Below are positions 49,381-58,045 of a stretch of DNA of 58,045 nt, in pieces. The stretch comes from an uncultured Clostridium sp. (GTDB lineage: Bacteria > Bacillota > Clostridia > TANB77 > CAG-508). Location: contig USEM01000007.1 of NCBI GenBank assembly GCA_900553695.1, positions 1 through 58,045 of the forward strand, written 5' to 3'. The notes under the pieces are model-generated. The model saw only the letters and a list, made by a program, of their open reading frames with translations. It had not been told where the DNA came from and searched no databases. Made by a program: the position numbers and the translations under genes. Positions within the stretch are counted from its first letter, which is position 1, and every line of letters starts with the position of its first letter.

Positions 49381-51249
49381 TTATATTTCAATATAATTAT
49401 ATTTAATATTTTTTTTATTTAAAATATCTTTTTCTCTGTTTGAACATGTAAAAATAATTACCTGATTTTCTGTTAAATTATTATTTATAAATTCAAGAAT
49501 ATTCTCTAACCTTTGATTATCAAAGTAAGCAAAAGCTTCGTCTAATATTATTGGCATTTTTTCTCTAGTAATTTCTTCTATTGCAGATAGTCTAAGTGAT
49601 AAATACAATTCGTCTATCGTTCCAATACTTAATTTGTTTGCATTTACATATTCGCCGTTTTCTAATTCAACAATCAATCCTTCTCCATCAACAAATTTAA
49701 TTTTATTATATTTTCCATTCGAAATTTTATCTACAATATTTGAAAGATTTTTTGTGAATTTTGGTGTTATTTCATTTTTCATTTTTTCATATGCTCTTTC
49801 AATTGCAATTTTAGCAATAGTTATCTCTTTTTCTAATTTTAATAGTTCATCTTTTTCTTCTAAAGAATTTTGTAATTCTTCCTCAATTCTTGCCTTTTCT
49901 TCCAATTTCTTAATTATATTATTGTAGTCAAATTCATTTGTATGTTGTTTAAATTTTAATGAAGAAATTTCTTTTTCTATATTTTCTTGAATATTATCTA
50001 ATTCTTTTTTATTTTCATTTAATAAATAGTCAATTTCATTTTCTTCAATTTTATTATTGAATTCTGATTTTATTTGTGAATTGAAATATTTATTTTTTTC
50101 TGAATTTTCTTTATTAAATTTATTAATATTATTTTCAATTTTTTCTATATTTTCTTCTATTGATTTTATTTCTAACAAATGCTTATTATTTTCTAAAATT
50201 TTTTCTGAATTTAATTTATTTATTTTTATTTTTTTAATTATTAAATAAATTATAATTAAAATAGAAATAATTCCTGAAAATATTTTTATTATTTTATTTA
50301 ATTTAAAAATAAATAATAATAAATTAAAAACAATTAAAATAAATATAGAAAAATATAAGAAATTAATTTTATTTTTTTTGATTTTTTGTTTTTTATTTTC
50401 ATTTATTTTATTTTTTAAATTATTTATTTTGTTTTTTTCATCATTTAATATATCATTATTTATTTTTATTTTTTCTTTTTGAATATTTTCTTCTATTTTT
50501 TTTGAATTTATTTTTTTTATTAACTCTAATTTATTTGTTTTTTCTTCAATCATATTTCTTGTTGTTTTTTGACTTTTTTCCAATTCGTTTTTTTGTTCTT
50601 CATCTATTTCCTCGTTTTTCTTAATTTTAGTTAATTCGTCAATTTTTTGGTTTAGAATGTTCAGTGGTTTTCCTACGGTTCTCAAGGTTCCTACCTCTTC
50701 TGTCTGTCTTTTGCTAAGTTGTGTTATTGTCTTTTTGTATGACACATTTTCTTCGCCAGTAGACAACAAATTGGCAATTTTTTGTATCAGTCCATTTTGT
50801 TCTTCACTCTCTAAAACCACACTTTTTTGTTCTACTAATGTTGTTGATAAAAAAGTTTGTTCATCCACATTTGTTTGTTCATAGAAAAATTCATTTCCCT
50901 TTGTTTTATTTATATTAAACTCATTAGAAATATCTTCTGAATTTTTATATATTTTTGGATTTTTTTTATTAAAATCTCTAAACACTTCAAATGTTTCTTT
51001 ATTGTCTAAAATATATTCTATTTTTCCAGAATATTCTTCTGCCTTCCATGGTTTATATTTTTCATAGTCTGGAATTTCTTTTTTATTTTTATTTTTTGAA
51101 ATCCCATAAAACATTCCAGAAATAAATTTTAATAATGTTGTTTTTCCTGCCTCATTTTTTCCATAAATTAAATTAATATTTTCTGATAAATTTATTTCTT
51201 TATTTTCTAATTTTCCAAATCCATTTATTTTTAGATTATTTATTTTCAA
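49381..51249 (-). CDS. SbcC/YhaN-like SMC-type ATPase
   Basis: 622-residue Rad50/SbcC-like protein. The N-terminal ABC half has KINGFGKLENKEI and Walker A IYGKNEAGKTTLLKF. A long Lys/Glu/Asn coiled-coil region includes a pair of hydrophobic segments in the middle (about 300-350), as in the YhaN family. The C-terminal half has the signature LSIGTIDELYLSLRLSAIEE and Walker B PIILDEAFAYFD. The start is TTG 51249, with GAGGTGATAA just before it and ten bases after the yhaO-like stop; the longer ATG frame lacks a site. It acts with the adjacent phosphoesterase on DNA. Confidence 0.85.
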   Translation of the reverse strand: MKINNLKINGFGKLENKEINLSENINLIYGKNEAGKTTLLKFISGMFYGISKNKNKKEIPDYEKYKPWKAEEYSGKIEYILDNKETFEVFRDFNKKNPKIYKNSEDISNEFNINKTKGNEFFYEQTNVDEQTFLSTTLVEQKSVVLESEEQNGLIQKIANLLSTGEENVSYKKTITQLSKRQTEEVGTLRTVGKPLNILNQKIDELTKIKKNEEIDEEQKNELEKSQKTTRNMIEEKTNKLELIKKINSKKIEENIQKEKIKINNDILNDEKNKINNLKNKINENKKQKIKKNKINFLYFSIFILIVFNLLLFIFKLNKIIKIFSGIISILIIIYLIIKKIKINKLNSEKILENNKHLLEIKSIEENIEKIENNINKFNKENSEKNKYFNSQIKSEFNNKIEENEIDYLLNENKKELDNIQENIEKEISSLKFKQHTNEFDYNNIIKKLEEKARIEEELQNSLEEKDELLKLEKEITIAKIAIERAYEKMKNEITPKFTKNLSNIVDKISNGKYNKIKFVDGEGLIVELENGEYVNANKLSIGTIDELYLSLRLSAIEEITREKMPIILDEAFAYFDNQRLENILEFINNNLTENQVIIFTCSNREKDILNKKNIKYNYIEI

Positions 51250-51259
51250 ATTATCACCT

Positions 51260-52327
51260 CTAATTTTGAATTGCTTGCAAACCAATTTGTATAGCATTTT
51301 CTATTTCTTCATCTGTATAATTATTTTCTTTTTGCATTTCTAGAACTTCTTTAATAAAAAAGCTTTTTAAATTATTTTCTTCTTTTATTTTATTTAAATC
51401 TAATTCTATCTTTGATAAATCTTTTATTTTTAATATATTTTTTTTATTTATTATTTTAATTATTTTATTTTTATTTATTTCTATTTTTTTATTTCCAATT
51501 AAAATAATTTTATAGAATTTATTTTCATCTAAATTAATTGTATTTATTTTTTCAATTAATTCTTCTTCTGAATTTATTTCAGAAATATCTAAATTAATTT
51601 CTGCAAATTCTTTTTCATCTATTTTTTCAAAATTATTTTCCAATTTTCCTTTTTCTAAATTAACATTTAATACCCCATGTTCTCCAAGTTCATCAAAGCC
51701 AAGAGACACACAAGATCCAGGGTATGCAATATTTTCTTTTATATCTCTTTTATGTATATGTCCTAATGCCACATAATCAAAGCCTAGTTTTTTTAATTTA
51801 TTTTCATTTATTGGGTTATATTGCATTTCTTGGTTTTGGCTAGCATTTAAATCTCCATGCATAATTAATATATTTAATTTATTTTTATTTTCAATTTTTA
51901 TTTCTTCTATTTTTGAATTATTGCAATAAAAATCTGTAAACCCAAAACCATAAATATCACATTCTTCGAATTCATATTTTTGAATTTCTGAATTAAATAT
52001 ATATACATTTTCATTCCAATTAAAATTATTATAATATGAATTTTTTAATAATGGATCATGGTTACCTGGTGCTATGAATATTTTTGTTTTTGGTATTTCT
52101 TTAAATAAATTATTTATATATTCAATCGTTGTTTTTCTTATATATTCATTTTCATATAAATCTCCTGCAATAAAAAGATATGGTATATTTTCTTCTTTTA
52201 TTTTTTCAATTATTTTTTTCATTGCACTTCTTTGCTCTATTCTTCTTAGGTTTCCAAAATTTTCTTGTGTACCTAGTAAGCGAAATGGACTATCAAAATG
52301 CATATCTGCCATATGAATAAATCTCAT
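51260..52327 (-). CDS. SbcD/YhaO-like DNA repair metallophosphoesterase
   Basis: 355-residue calcineurin-like nuclease. It has ADMHFDSPF (metal ligands), FIAGDLYENEY, FIAPGNHDPL, IMHGDLNAS and ALGHIHKRD, the Mre11/SbcD motif series. It forms an operon with the SbcC/YhaN-like gene downstream, so the pair is likely a DNA end-processing complex. GAGGAGAAAA precedes the ATG. The C-terminal part is very rich in Lys/Ile/Asn, reflecting local AT bias. Confidence 0.9.
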   Translation of the reverse strand: MRFIHMADMHFDSPFRLLGTQENFGNLRRIEQRSAMKKIIEKIKEENIPYLFIAGDLYENEYIRKTTIEYINNLFKEIPKTKIFIAPGNHDPLLKNSYYNNFNWNENVYIFNSEIQKYEFEECDIYGFGFTDFYCNNSKIEEIKIENKNKLNILIMHGDLNASQNQEMQYNPINENKLKKLGFDYVALGHIHKRDIKENIAYPGSCVSLGFDELGEHGVLNVNLEKGKLENNFEKIDEKEFAEINLDISEINSEEELIEKINTINLDENKFYKIILIGNKKIEINKNKIIKIINKKNILKIKDLSKIELDLNKIKEENNLKSFFIKEVLEMQKENNYTDEEIENAIQIGLQAIQN

Positions 52328-52376
52328 TTTTCTCCTCTTTTCTATTTTTTACTATTTTATTCTTTTTTTTACTATT

Positions 52377-52943
52377 TTATATATTTCCGTTTTTTATTAT
52401 CCAATTTCTTGCAGTAATACTATCTGGATGCATTGTAGCTTTCTTTTCTATTTGTAACATTATTTTTTTATCAATAATATATAATACTGCTTTATCTATG
52501 CTTTCGTCTAATAAGCTATTTAAGTAATCTATATCTGCAAAGCCTCTTTCTTTGCTGGTTCTATCTGCAATAAATAATATTTTATCAATTAGAGTCATCT
52601 CTGGAATTCCAGTTGTGTGAGCACGTATTGCTCGTCCCATTTCTTTTGTAAAGCCAAGTTCTTTTATTACAATATCTTCTCCTATTTTTGCATGTAGTAG
52701 GCTTGGATTTTCCTTTTCAATATCGTCTATAGCAATTCCATTTTTTTCTACATATTTTATTTTTTCTTCGTTTGGTATTTCTTTAGCTATATCATGTGCA
52801 ATTCCAACCTTTGCAGCTGTTTCAATATCAAAATCAAATTTTTTAGCTAATTCCATCGCTCTTTCCATAACACACTCGCTATGGAAAAAGCGTTTTTCTG
52901 AAAGTCTTGATTTTACATTTTCTTTTATTTCTTCTAACTTCAT
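52377..52943 (-). CDS. yqeK: YqeK-family HD-domain Ap4A hydrolase
   Basis: 188 residues. HD-domain metal ligands are His in KRFFHSECVM, HD in GIAHDIAKE (about 50), His in SLLHAKIGED, His in IRAHTTGIPEM and Asp in FIADRTSKERGF. YqeK hydrolyses diadenosine tetraphosphate symmetrically. It is usually next to nadD, which is not in this window; here it follows ddl by 16 bases and lies before yhaO. Confidence 0.92.
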   Translation of the reverse strand: MKLEEIKENVKSRLSEKRFFHSECVMERAMELAKKFDFDIETAAKVGIAHDIAKEIPNEEKIKYVEKNGIAIDDIEKENPSLLHAKIGEDIVIKELGFTKEMGRAIRAHTTGIPEMTLIDKILFIADRTSKERGFADIDYLNSLLDESIDKAVLYIIDKKIMLQIEKKATMHPDSITARNWIIKNGNI

Positions 52944-52959
52944 TTATTTTCCCTCTTTT

Positions 52960-54006
52960 TTAATATGCTAATTCTATTAGCTTATCTAATAGTTCTGTAT
53001 ATGTCAAACCTGATTTTTCCCATAATTTAGGGTACATACTAATTTCCGTAAAACCTGGCAAAGTATTTATTTCATTTATATAGATTTTGTTTTCCTTATC
53101 ATTTACAAAGAAATCTACTCTAGATAAGCCTTGGCAATCAGCTGCTTTATATGCCTTTACTGCAAGTTCTCTAACTTTTTTTGTTAGTTCTTCTGGTAAA
53201 TCTGGCGCTTCTACTGTTTTAGAATCACTATTCTGGTATTTTGCACTAAAGCTATAAAATGCTTCTGCTGGTAATATTTCGCCTAAAACAGATGCTTTAA
53301 CTTCCTCATTTCCAAGTACTGCACATTCGATTTCTCTACCATTTATATTTTCTTCTATTAATATTTTTTTATCGAATTTACTTGCCTCAATAATTGAGTT
53401 AATTAATTCATCTTTATTTTTTGCCTTGCTTATTCCTACTGATGAACCTGAATTTGAAGGTTTTACAAACATTGGAAAATCTATTTTTTCCATTATTTTA
53501 TTTACAGTTTCCTGAATATCTAAAACTTCTTCTGAAAAATCTTCATTAATATATATATATTTATCTTCAAATCTTCTTATATAAATATATTTTGCTTGAT
53601 TAAGTTTTGCTTTTTCAAATATTATTTTGCTATATACTTTATCCATGCAAACGCTAGAGCCTAGCACTCTTGTGCCTACATATGGTATTTTTAATAGTTC
53701 AAACATTCCTTGAATTGTTCCATCTTCTCCTTGCAAGCCATGTAGTACAGGGAAAAGTATATCCATTGTTTTTAAGTAATTCCATATATTTTCAATTTTC
53801 TTTGTTCCGACTATTTCGTCTCCAACTTTATATGTTTTATTGTCTGGTTCAAACTCAAACCATTCTCCTGCTTTATCTATGTATATTGGATAAATCTCAT
53901 ATTTTTCTTTATTCAAGTTTTTAATTACTGACGTTCCAGATACTATAGATACCTCATGTTCTGTTGAAGTTCCTCCAAATATTACACCTAATCTTTTCTT
54001 TCCCAT
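52960..54006 (-). CDS. ddl: D-alanine--D-alanine ligase
   Basis: 348-residue ATP-grasp enzyme making D-Ala-D-Ala for peptidoglycan. It starts LGVIFGGTSTEHEVS and has HGLQGEDGTIQGMFELL, the omega-loop region with VKPSNSGSSVGISKA, RVDFFVNDK and YINEINTLPGFTEISMYPKL. It overlaps murF by 19 bases, matching the pathway order (Ddl product is the MurF substrate). AAGGAG lies before the ATG at 54006. Confidence 0.96.
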   Translation of the reverse strand: MGKKRLGVIFGGTSTEHEVSIVSGTSVIKNLNKEKYEIYPIYIDKAGEWFEFEPDNKTYKVGDEIVGTKKIENIWNYLKTMDILFPVLHGLQGEDGTIQGMFELLKIPYVGTRVLGSSVCMDKVYSKIIFEKAKLNQAKYIYIRRFEDKYIYINEDFSEEVLDIQETVNKIMEKIDFPMFVKPSNSGSSVGISKAKNKDELINSIIEASKFDKKILIEENINGREIECAVLGNEEVKASVLGEILPAEAFYSFSAKYQNSDSKTVEAPDLPEELTKKVRELAVKAYKAADCQGLSRVDFFVNDKENKIYINEINTLPGFTEISMYPKLWEKSGLTYTELLDKLIELAY

Positions 54007-55391
54007 AAATTCTCTCCTTGTAAAAAATTTGATATATCTCCAAAACGCATTCTATTAGATGCTTTTAATAAAATGCAGTCTCCTTTGTTTATAATTTGCT
54101 TTAATTTTTCAATACATTCCTCATTTGTATCAAAGCTGTAAACTTCTTTAGTCCCTAGGGTTATAGCCTCTTTTGCTATGTCTTTTGCAAGTCTTCCTAC
54201 TGTGCACAAAACATCAACTTCGTCTTTAGCAGCTTCTGAACCTACTTCTCTATGTAGTTTTTCTGAATATTCACCAAGTTCTAGCATATCACCTAATATT
54301 GCTATTTTTCTTGTTGCATTAATGTTTTTTAATACTCCTAAGCTTGCCTTCATAGAGTCTAAGCTTGCATTGTAATAGTCATTTATTATTTTTAATCCAT
54401 TTTTTTCAATTATTTCATTTCTTTTTCCTGTTAATTCAAAATTTTTAATGCCTTGAATTATCTTTTCTGTTTCAATATTCAAAGCTTTGCCAACTGCAAT
54501 ACTGCACAAACTGTTGTAAATAAAGTGGTCTCCTGCTAATGGTACAAATACTTTATATTCCTTTTCATCGATCTTAATTTTATATTCTGAACTTGATTCT
54601 TCTCTTCTAATATCAAAAGCCATATAATCACTTTCGTTTTCTATGCCATATGTTACTTTGTTGTAGTTACTTAAATCGCATGTATGTAATAAATCATTAT
54701 CATTATTAATAACCACTGTGCCACCTGTTTGCAAGCCATCTAAGATTTCCATTTTGGCTTTTAAAATATTTTCTCTTGAGCCTAAGATTCCAATATGTGC
54801 AGTACCAACATTAGTAATTACTGCAACAGTTGGTTTTGCAATCTTTGTTAAAACTTCAATTTCACCAAAATGGTTCATTCCCATCTCAACAACTGCACAT
54901 TCAGTATTTTCGTCCCAACTTAAAATTGTAAGAGGTACTCCAATATGGTTATTGTAATTTCCTTGGTTTTTCTTAACATTAAAAACCTCTCCAACTACAC
55001 TTGCAATTATTTCCTTAGTGCTAGTTTTCCCTACACTTCCAGTAACTGCAATAACAGGAATATTGTATAAGCTTCTCTTATATTCTGCTAGTTTTTGAAT
55101 AGCTTCTACACTATCTTTCACTTTAATAATAAACTTATAACTATTTTTATTTATTATATCTTCAGGCACATCACATTCACAAATACACCCAATTGCTCCT
55201 TTTTCAAATGCATCTTCGATGTATTTAATAGCATTTTCCGCCTCACACTTTAATGCAAGAAATGTGTCTCCTTTTTTTAACAGTCTAGTATCACAACAAA
55301 AGTCATTGCATGTGGAAGCTATACCTCTTGATACAACCTCTCCCTGGCATATTTCCACTATTTTATCCACAGATATTTTTTTATCATTCAT
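53988..55391 (-). CDS. murF: UDP-N-acetylmuramoyl-tripeptide--D-alanyl-D-alanine ligase
   Basis: 467 residues. Mur-ligase P-loop AVTGSVGKTSTKE (about 110-122), VVEMGMNHFGEIEVL, the NDYYNASLDSMKASL motif and the C-terminal ILGDMLELGEYSEKLHREVG are all typical of MurF. It adds D-Ala-D-Ala to the UDP-MurNAc-tripeptide in the cytoplasm. It is the first gene of a murF-ddl-yqeK run. AAGGAG precedes the ATG. Confidence 0.96.
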   Translation of the reverse strand: MNDKKISVDKIVEICQGEVVSRGIASTCNDFCCDTRLLKKGDTFLALKCEAENAIKYIEDAFEKGAIGCICECDVPEDIINKNSYKFIIKVKDSVEAIQKLAEYKRSLYNIPVIAVTGSVGKTSTKEIIASVVGEVFNVKKNQGNYNNHIGVPLTILSWDENTECAVVEMGMNHFGEIEVLTKIAKPTVAVITNVGTAHIGILGSRENILKAKMEILDGLQTGGTVVINNDNDLLHTCDLSNYNKVTYGIENESDYMAFDIRREESSSEYKIKIDEKEYKVFVPLAGDHFIYNSLCSIAVGKALNIETEKIIQGIKNFELTGKRNEIIEKNGLKIINDYYNASLDSMKASLGVLKNINATRKIAILGDMLELGEYSEKLHREVGSEAAKDEVDVLCTVGRLAKDIAKEAITLGTKEVYSFDTNEECIEKLKQIINKGDCILLKASNRMRFGDISNFLQGENLWERKD

Positions 55392-55508
55392 AAAATAACT
55401 CCTTAATTACTATATTAATTTGTTTTCAAAACTGCTACTATTTTATAACATTTTCATGAATTTTTAAATACTTTGTTCGTATTTTTTTTATTTAATTTTC
55501 AAAAAATA

Positions 55509-55537
55509 TTTACAACTTCTAAAAATTAGTGTATATT
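55509..55537 (+). promoter_or_regulatory. promoter of the TtcA-like gene
   Basis: TTTACA (55509-55514), 17-base spacer, TATATT (55532-55537), 25 bases before the ATG, with AGGAGGA in between. Confidence 0.6.
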
Positions 55538-55562
55538 AATTAATTAGGAGGATTGAGGCTTT

Positions 55563-56273
55563 ATGCAGAGAATGCTTAGTTATATTAGAAAAGCTATTGA
55601 TGATTATTCTATGATTGAAGATGGAGATAAAATTGCTGTTGGTTTATCTGGCGGAAAAGACTCTATTACACTTCTTATGGGGCTAAAAGCATTACAAAGA
55701 TTTTATGATAAAAAGTTTGATTTAATTGCTATTAGTGTTAACCCTGGTTTTGATTTTTTTAACAGTGAATTTTTGCAAGCTACTTGTAAAAGAATTGGCG
55801 TTCAATATGTTGAAGAAAAAACTCATATAAAAGAAATTGTTTTTGATATTAGAAAAGAGAAAAACCCTTGTTCCCTTTGTGCTAACCTAAGAAGGGGGAT
55901 TTTAAACAGTGTTGCAATTCGTGAAGGCTGTAATAAAATTGCCTTGGGGCACAATGAAGATGATGTGCTAGAAACATTTTTTCTAAATTTGCTTTATGGT
56001 GGTTCAATTGGTACATTTGCTCCAAAAAGCTATATGGATAGATCTGGAATTACTTTAATTCGCCCATTAATTTATGCACCTGAAAAATCAATAAAAACTT
56101 TTGTTAAGAAAAATAATATTGAGTTAATGCCAAAGTGTTGCCCAATGGACGGAGTTTCTAAAAGAGAAGATATGAAAAATTTAATACATGAATTACAAAA
56201 AGATATTCCGATGGTTAAAACAAATATCTATGGAGCAATTAAAAGAAGCAACATAAAAGGTTGGGAAAAATAA
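55563..56273 (+). CDS. TtcA-like tRNA thiolation enzyme (PP-loop ATPase)
   Basis: 236 residues. The PP-loop is SGGKDS (29-34). NPCSLCANLRRG contains the CxxC that, with other Cys (CCPMDG), binds an iron-sulphur cluster in TtcA-type enzymes, and GHNEDDVLETFFLNLLYGG is the second family motif. TtcA makes 2-thiocytidine at tRNA position 32; other TtcA-like proteins have unassigned targets. Position 32 lies in the anticodon loop, so it affects decoding. It is a single gene ending in a bidirectional terminator. Confidence 0.88.
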   Translation: MQRMLSYIRKAIDDYSMIEDGDKIAVGLSGGKDSITLLMGLKALQRFYDKKFDLIAISVNPGFDFFNSEFLQATCKRIGVQYVEEKTHIKEIVFDIRKEKNPCSLCANLRRGILNSVAIREGCNKIALGHNEDDVLETFFLNLLYGGSIGTFAPKSYMDRSGITLIRPLIYAPEKSIKTFVKKNNIELMPKCCPMDGVSKREDMKNLIHELQKDIPMVKTNIYGAIKRSNIKGWEK

Positions 56274-56278
56274 AAATT

Positions 56279-56315
56279 AAAGCTTAGAACTTTTAAAATT
56301 CTAAGCTTTGTTTTT
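56279..56315. terminator. bidirectional terminator between the TtcA-like and phosphohexomutase genes
   Basis: AAAGCTTAGAA (56279-56289) pairs with TTCTAAGCTTT (56299-56309), followed by a T run on the plus strand. Confidence 0.85.
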
Positions 56316-58039
56316 TATTTTGTATATGCTCTCATAGCTTCAGTTAAATCCGCTAAATCTTTTTCTGCACCTTCTAGGCTATCTCCACGAACTCCCATGT
56401 AGAACTTAATTTTGGGTTCTGTTCCTGATGGTCTTACTGCACACCAACAGTCATTTTCTAGAGAATATCTAAGTACATTAGATTTTGGTAAATCAATTTT
56501 TACTTCTTCTCCTGTAAGAATATCTTTTTCAGTTCCTGCAGAGCAGTCCATTATTTTTAAAACTTTATATTTTCCAATTGTTTCTGGTGGGTTATTTCTC
56601 ATTGTTTTCATCATTTCTTGGATTTTTGCTGCTCCATCAGCTCCTTCTAGAGTAACTGGAATTTGTCCTTCTCTATAGTAACCATATCTTTCATACATTT
56701 GCTCTATTGCATCCCATAATGTTAAGCCTTGTAATTTATAATATGCTGCAATTTCGCAAAGCATCATTACTGCTATAATTCCGTCTTTGTCTCTTGCATG
56801 TGTTCCAATTAGGCAACCATAGCTTTCTTCAAATCCCATTATGCAATTATTGCTGTTTGTTTTCTCGAATTGTCTTATTCTTGCGGCAATATTTTTAAAT
56901 CCTGTTAATGCTAGGAAAAGCTCTACTCCGTAGTATTCGCAAATTCTATCTGTCATATTTGAAGATACTATTGTTTTTATAAGTGCTGGATTTTCTGGCA
57001 TTATTCCTTTTTCTCTTTTTTGAGAAATTAGGTATTCTGCTATTGTAAGACCTATCATGTTTCCATTAAAAACTATGTATTCTCCTGTTTTTGGGTCTTT
57101 TACTTGTAAACCAATTCTATCTGCATCTGGGTCATTTGCAAGAACTATATCTGCATCAACCTCTTTTGCAAGTTTTAAGGCATATTCAAATGCTTTTGGA
57201 TCTTCTGGGTTTGGATAGCTAACTGTTGGGAAATCTCCATTTGGTTCTTCTTGCTCTTTTACTATATGTACATTTTTGTAGCCTAATTCATTAAATAAAT
57301 TTTTAGCTAATCTTCCACCTGTTCCATGTAATGGTGTGTATACTATTTTTAAGCTATCTGCAGCTTCTTTTATTGCTTCTGGGTTTAATGTGTTTTTCTT
57401 TAATTCATTTATATATAAATCATCAAAGTCTGGTCCTATTACATTGTATAGACCTTTCTCAATTGCTTCTTCTTTTGATATTTTTTTAATATCTGCAAAA
57501 TCTGTACTATTTACTTCTGCAATTATTTCTCCATCTATTGGTTCTGATATTTGTGCTCCATCTTCCCAATATACTTTATATCCATTGTATTTTGGTGGGT
57601 TGTGGCTTGCTGTTACTACTATTCCTGATATACAACCTAATTTTCTTACGGCAAATGATAATTCCGGCGTTGGTCTTAAAGATTCAAATATATATGTTTT
57701 TATTCCATTTGCATTTAAAATTAGTGCTGCAAGTTCACTAAATTCCGTAGACATATGTCTAGAATCGTATGCTATTGCAACTCCTCTTTTTTGTCCTCCC
57801 ATTTTTACAATATACTTTGCTAATCCTTGAGATGCTTTTCCTACTGTATATTTGTTCATTCTGTTTGTACCAATTCCTACAACACCTCTTAAGCCTGCTG
57901 TACCGAATTCTAGGTCTTTATAAAAGCTATCTTCCTTTTCTGCTTCATTATCTTTCATCTTTTCTAATTCTGCTTTTGTTTCTTCATCAAATATTGGGTT
58001 GTTACACCATTCTTCATATTTTTCTTGGTATCCTTTCAT
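56315..58039 (-). CDS. phosphoglucomutase/phosphomannomutase
   Basis: 574-residue alpha-D-phosphohexomutase, the long PgcA-like form. It has the N-terminal GTAGLRGVVG, the phosphoserine loop VVTASHNPPKYNGYKVYW, the metal loop DPDADRIG, the sugar loop GFEESYG and the phosphate-binding RPSGTEPKIKFYMG. It interconverts glucose-1- and glucose-6-phosphate (or mannose), feeding wall polymers and glycosylation. The ATG at 58039 lies close to the right edge and its upstream region is outside the window. Confidence 0.95.
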   Translation of the reverse strand: MKGYQEKYEEWCNNPIFDEETKAELEKMKDNEAEKEDSFYKDLEFGTAGLRGVVGIGTNRMNKYTVGKASQGLAKYIVKMGGQKRGVAIAYDSRHMSTEFSELAALILNANGIKTYIFESLRPTPELSFAVRKLGCISGIVVTASHNPPKYNGYKVYWEDGAQISEPIDGEIIAEVNSTDFADIKKISKEEAIEKGLYNVIGPDFDDLYINELKKNTLNPEAIKEAADSLKIVYTPLHGTGGRLAKNLFNELGYKNVHIVKEQEEPNGDFPTVSYPNPEDPKAFEYALKLAKEVDADIVLANDPDADRIGLQVKDPKTGEYIVFNGNMIGLTIAEYLISQKREKGIMPENPALIKTIVSSNMTDRICEYYGVELFLALTGFKNIAARIRQFEKTNSNNCIMGFEESYGCLIGTHARDKDGIIAVMMLCEIAAYYKLQGLTLWDAIEQMYERYGYYREGQIPVTLEGADGAAKIQEMMKTMRNNPPETIGKYKVLKIMDCSAGTEKDILTGEEVKIDLPKSNVLRYSLENDCWCAVRPSGTEPKIKFYMGVRGDSLEGAEKDLADLTEAMRAYTK

Positions 58040-58045
58040 TTTCTA

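Overview
The window is a stretch of chromosome from a low-GC (about 30% by eye, not computed) Gram-positive anaerobe, most likely an uncultivated clostridium-like Bacillota. Pointers are the nusG-secE-rpmG order, a DnaD/DnaI primosome pair, a rubrerythrin, YqeK, the YhaO/YhaN nuclease pair, a bacillus-type rplI-dnaB-tilS-ftsH block, strong AGGAGG ribosome sites and almost exclusive use of A/T-ending codons. Most genes run on the minus strand.

Layout: 1-1233 translation/secretion genes (rplK start, nusG, secE with a His-Asp tail, rpmG); 1453-3435 DnaD-like and DnaI; 3487-8235 a PPP-type phosphatase, rubrerythrin and a two-component system; 8433-11421 copper ATPase and copper chaperone split by a ParDE-type module; 11562-14044 a lipid-linked glycosyltransferase pair; 14150-18176 ileS flanked on both sides by small-membrane-peptide/antisense-RNA modules that look like type I toxin-antitoxin loci; 18237-22906 ftsH, tilS, dnaB, rplI; 23036-23151 a large hairpin element; 23215-29446 an accessory stretch (M15 peptidase, wall-anchored protein, XRE regulator, ASCH protein, PIN-GNAT-ASCH fusion, secreted nuclease); 29546-32181 a Ca2+ P-type ATPase; leuS, prfA, folC; 37726-38646 an M14 peptidase; htrA; 40282-46459 a single-module C-A-T-R peptide synthetase coupled to a sensor kinase; 46501-49267 a VirD4-like coupling ATPase operon; 49381-58039 yhaN, yhaO, yqeK, ddl, murF, a TtcA-like enzyme and a phosphohexomutase.

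The most important observation is genome-wide in character. Six genes look broken by nine single-base frameshifts, yet all nine are the same event: an in-frame CGG codon where one C sits directly before a glycine GGN codon. Dropping that C (reading CGGN as one codon, apparently glycine) restores a full-length conserved protein every time, including the Walker A loop of VirD4 and the GDGVNDAP motif of the Ca2+ ATPase. Scanning both strands by eye I found no in-frame CGG anywhere else, while NNC-GGN (the same four bases in another frame) is common and causes no shift. This points to +1 recoding at CGG, by a four-base tRNA or by skipping at an unassigned codon. I therefore annotate these six as full-length genes with recoding rather than as pseudogenes.

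Other accessory points of interest are the two convergent peptide/antisense RNA modules with direct repeats, the PIN-GNAT-ASCH fusion, the synthetase-kinase operon, and two short genes (35928-36179, 38685-38930) of clearly higher GC than everything around them.
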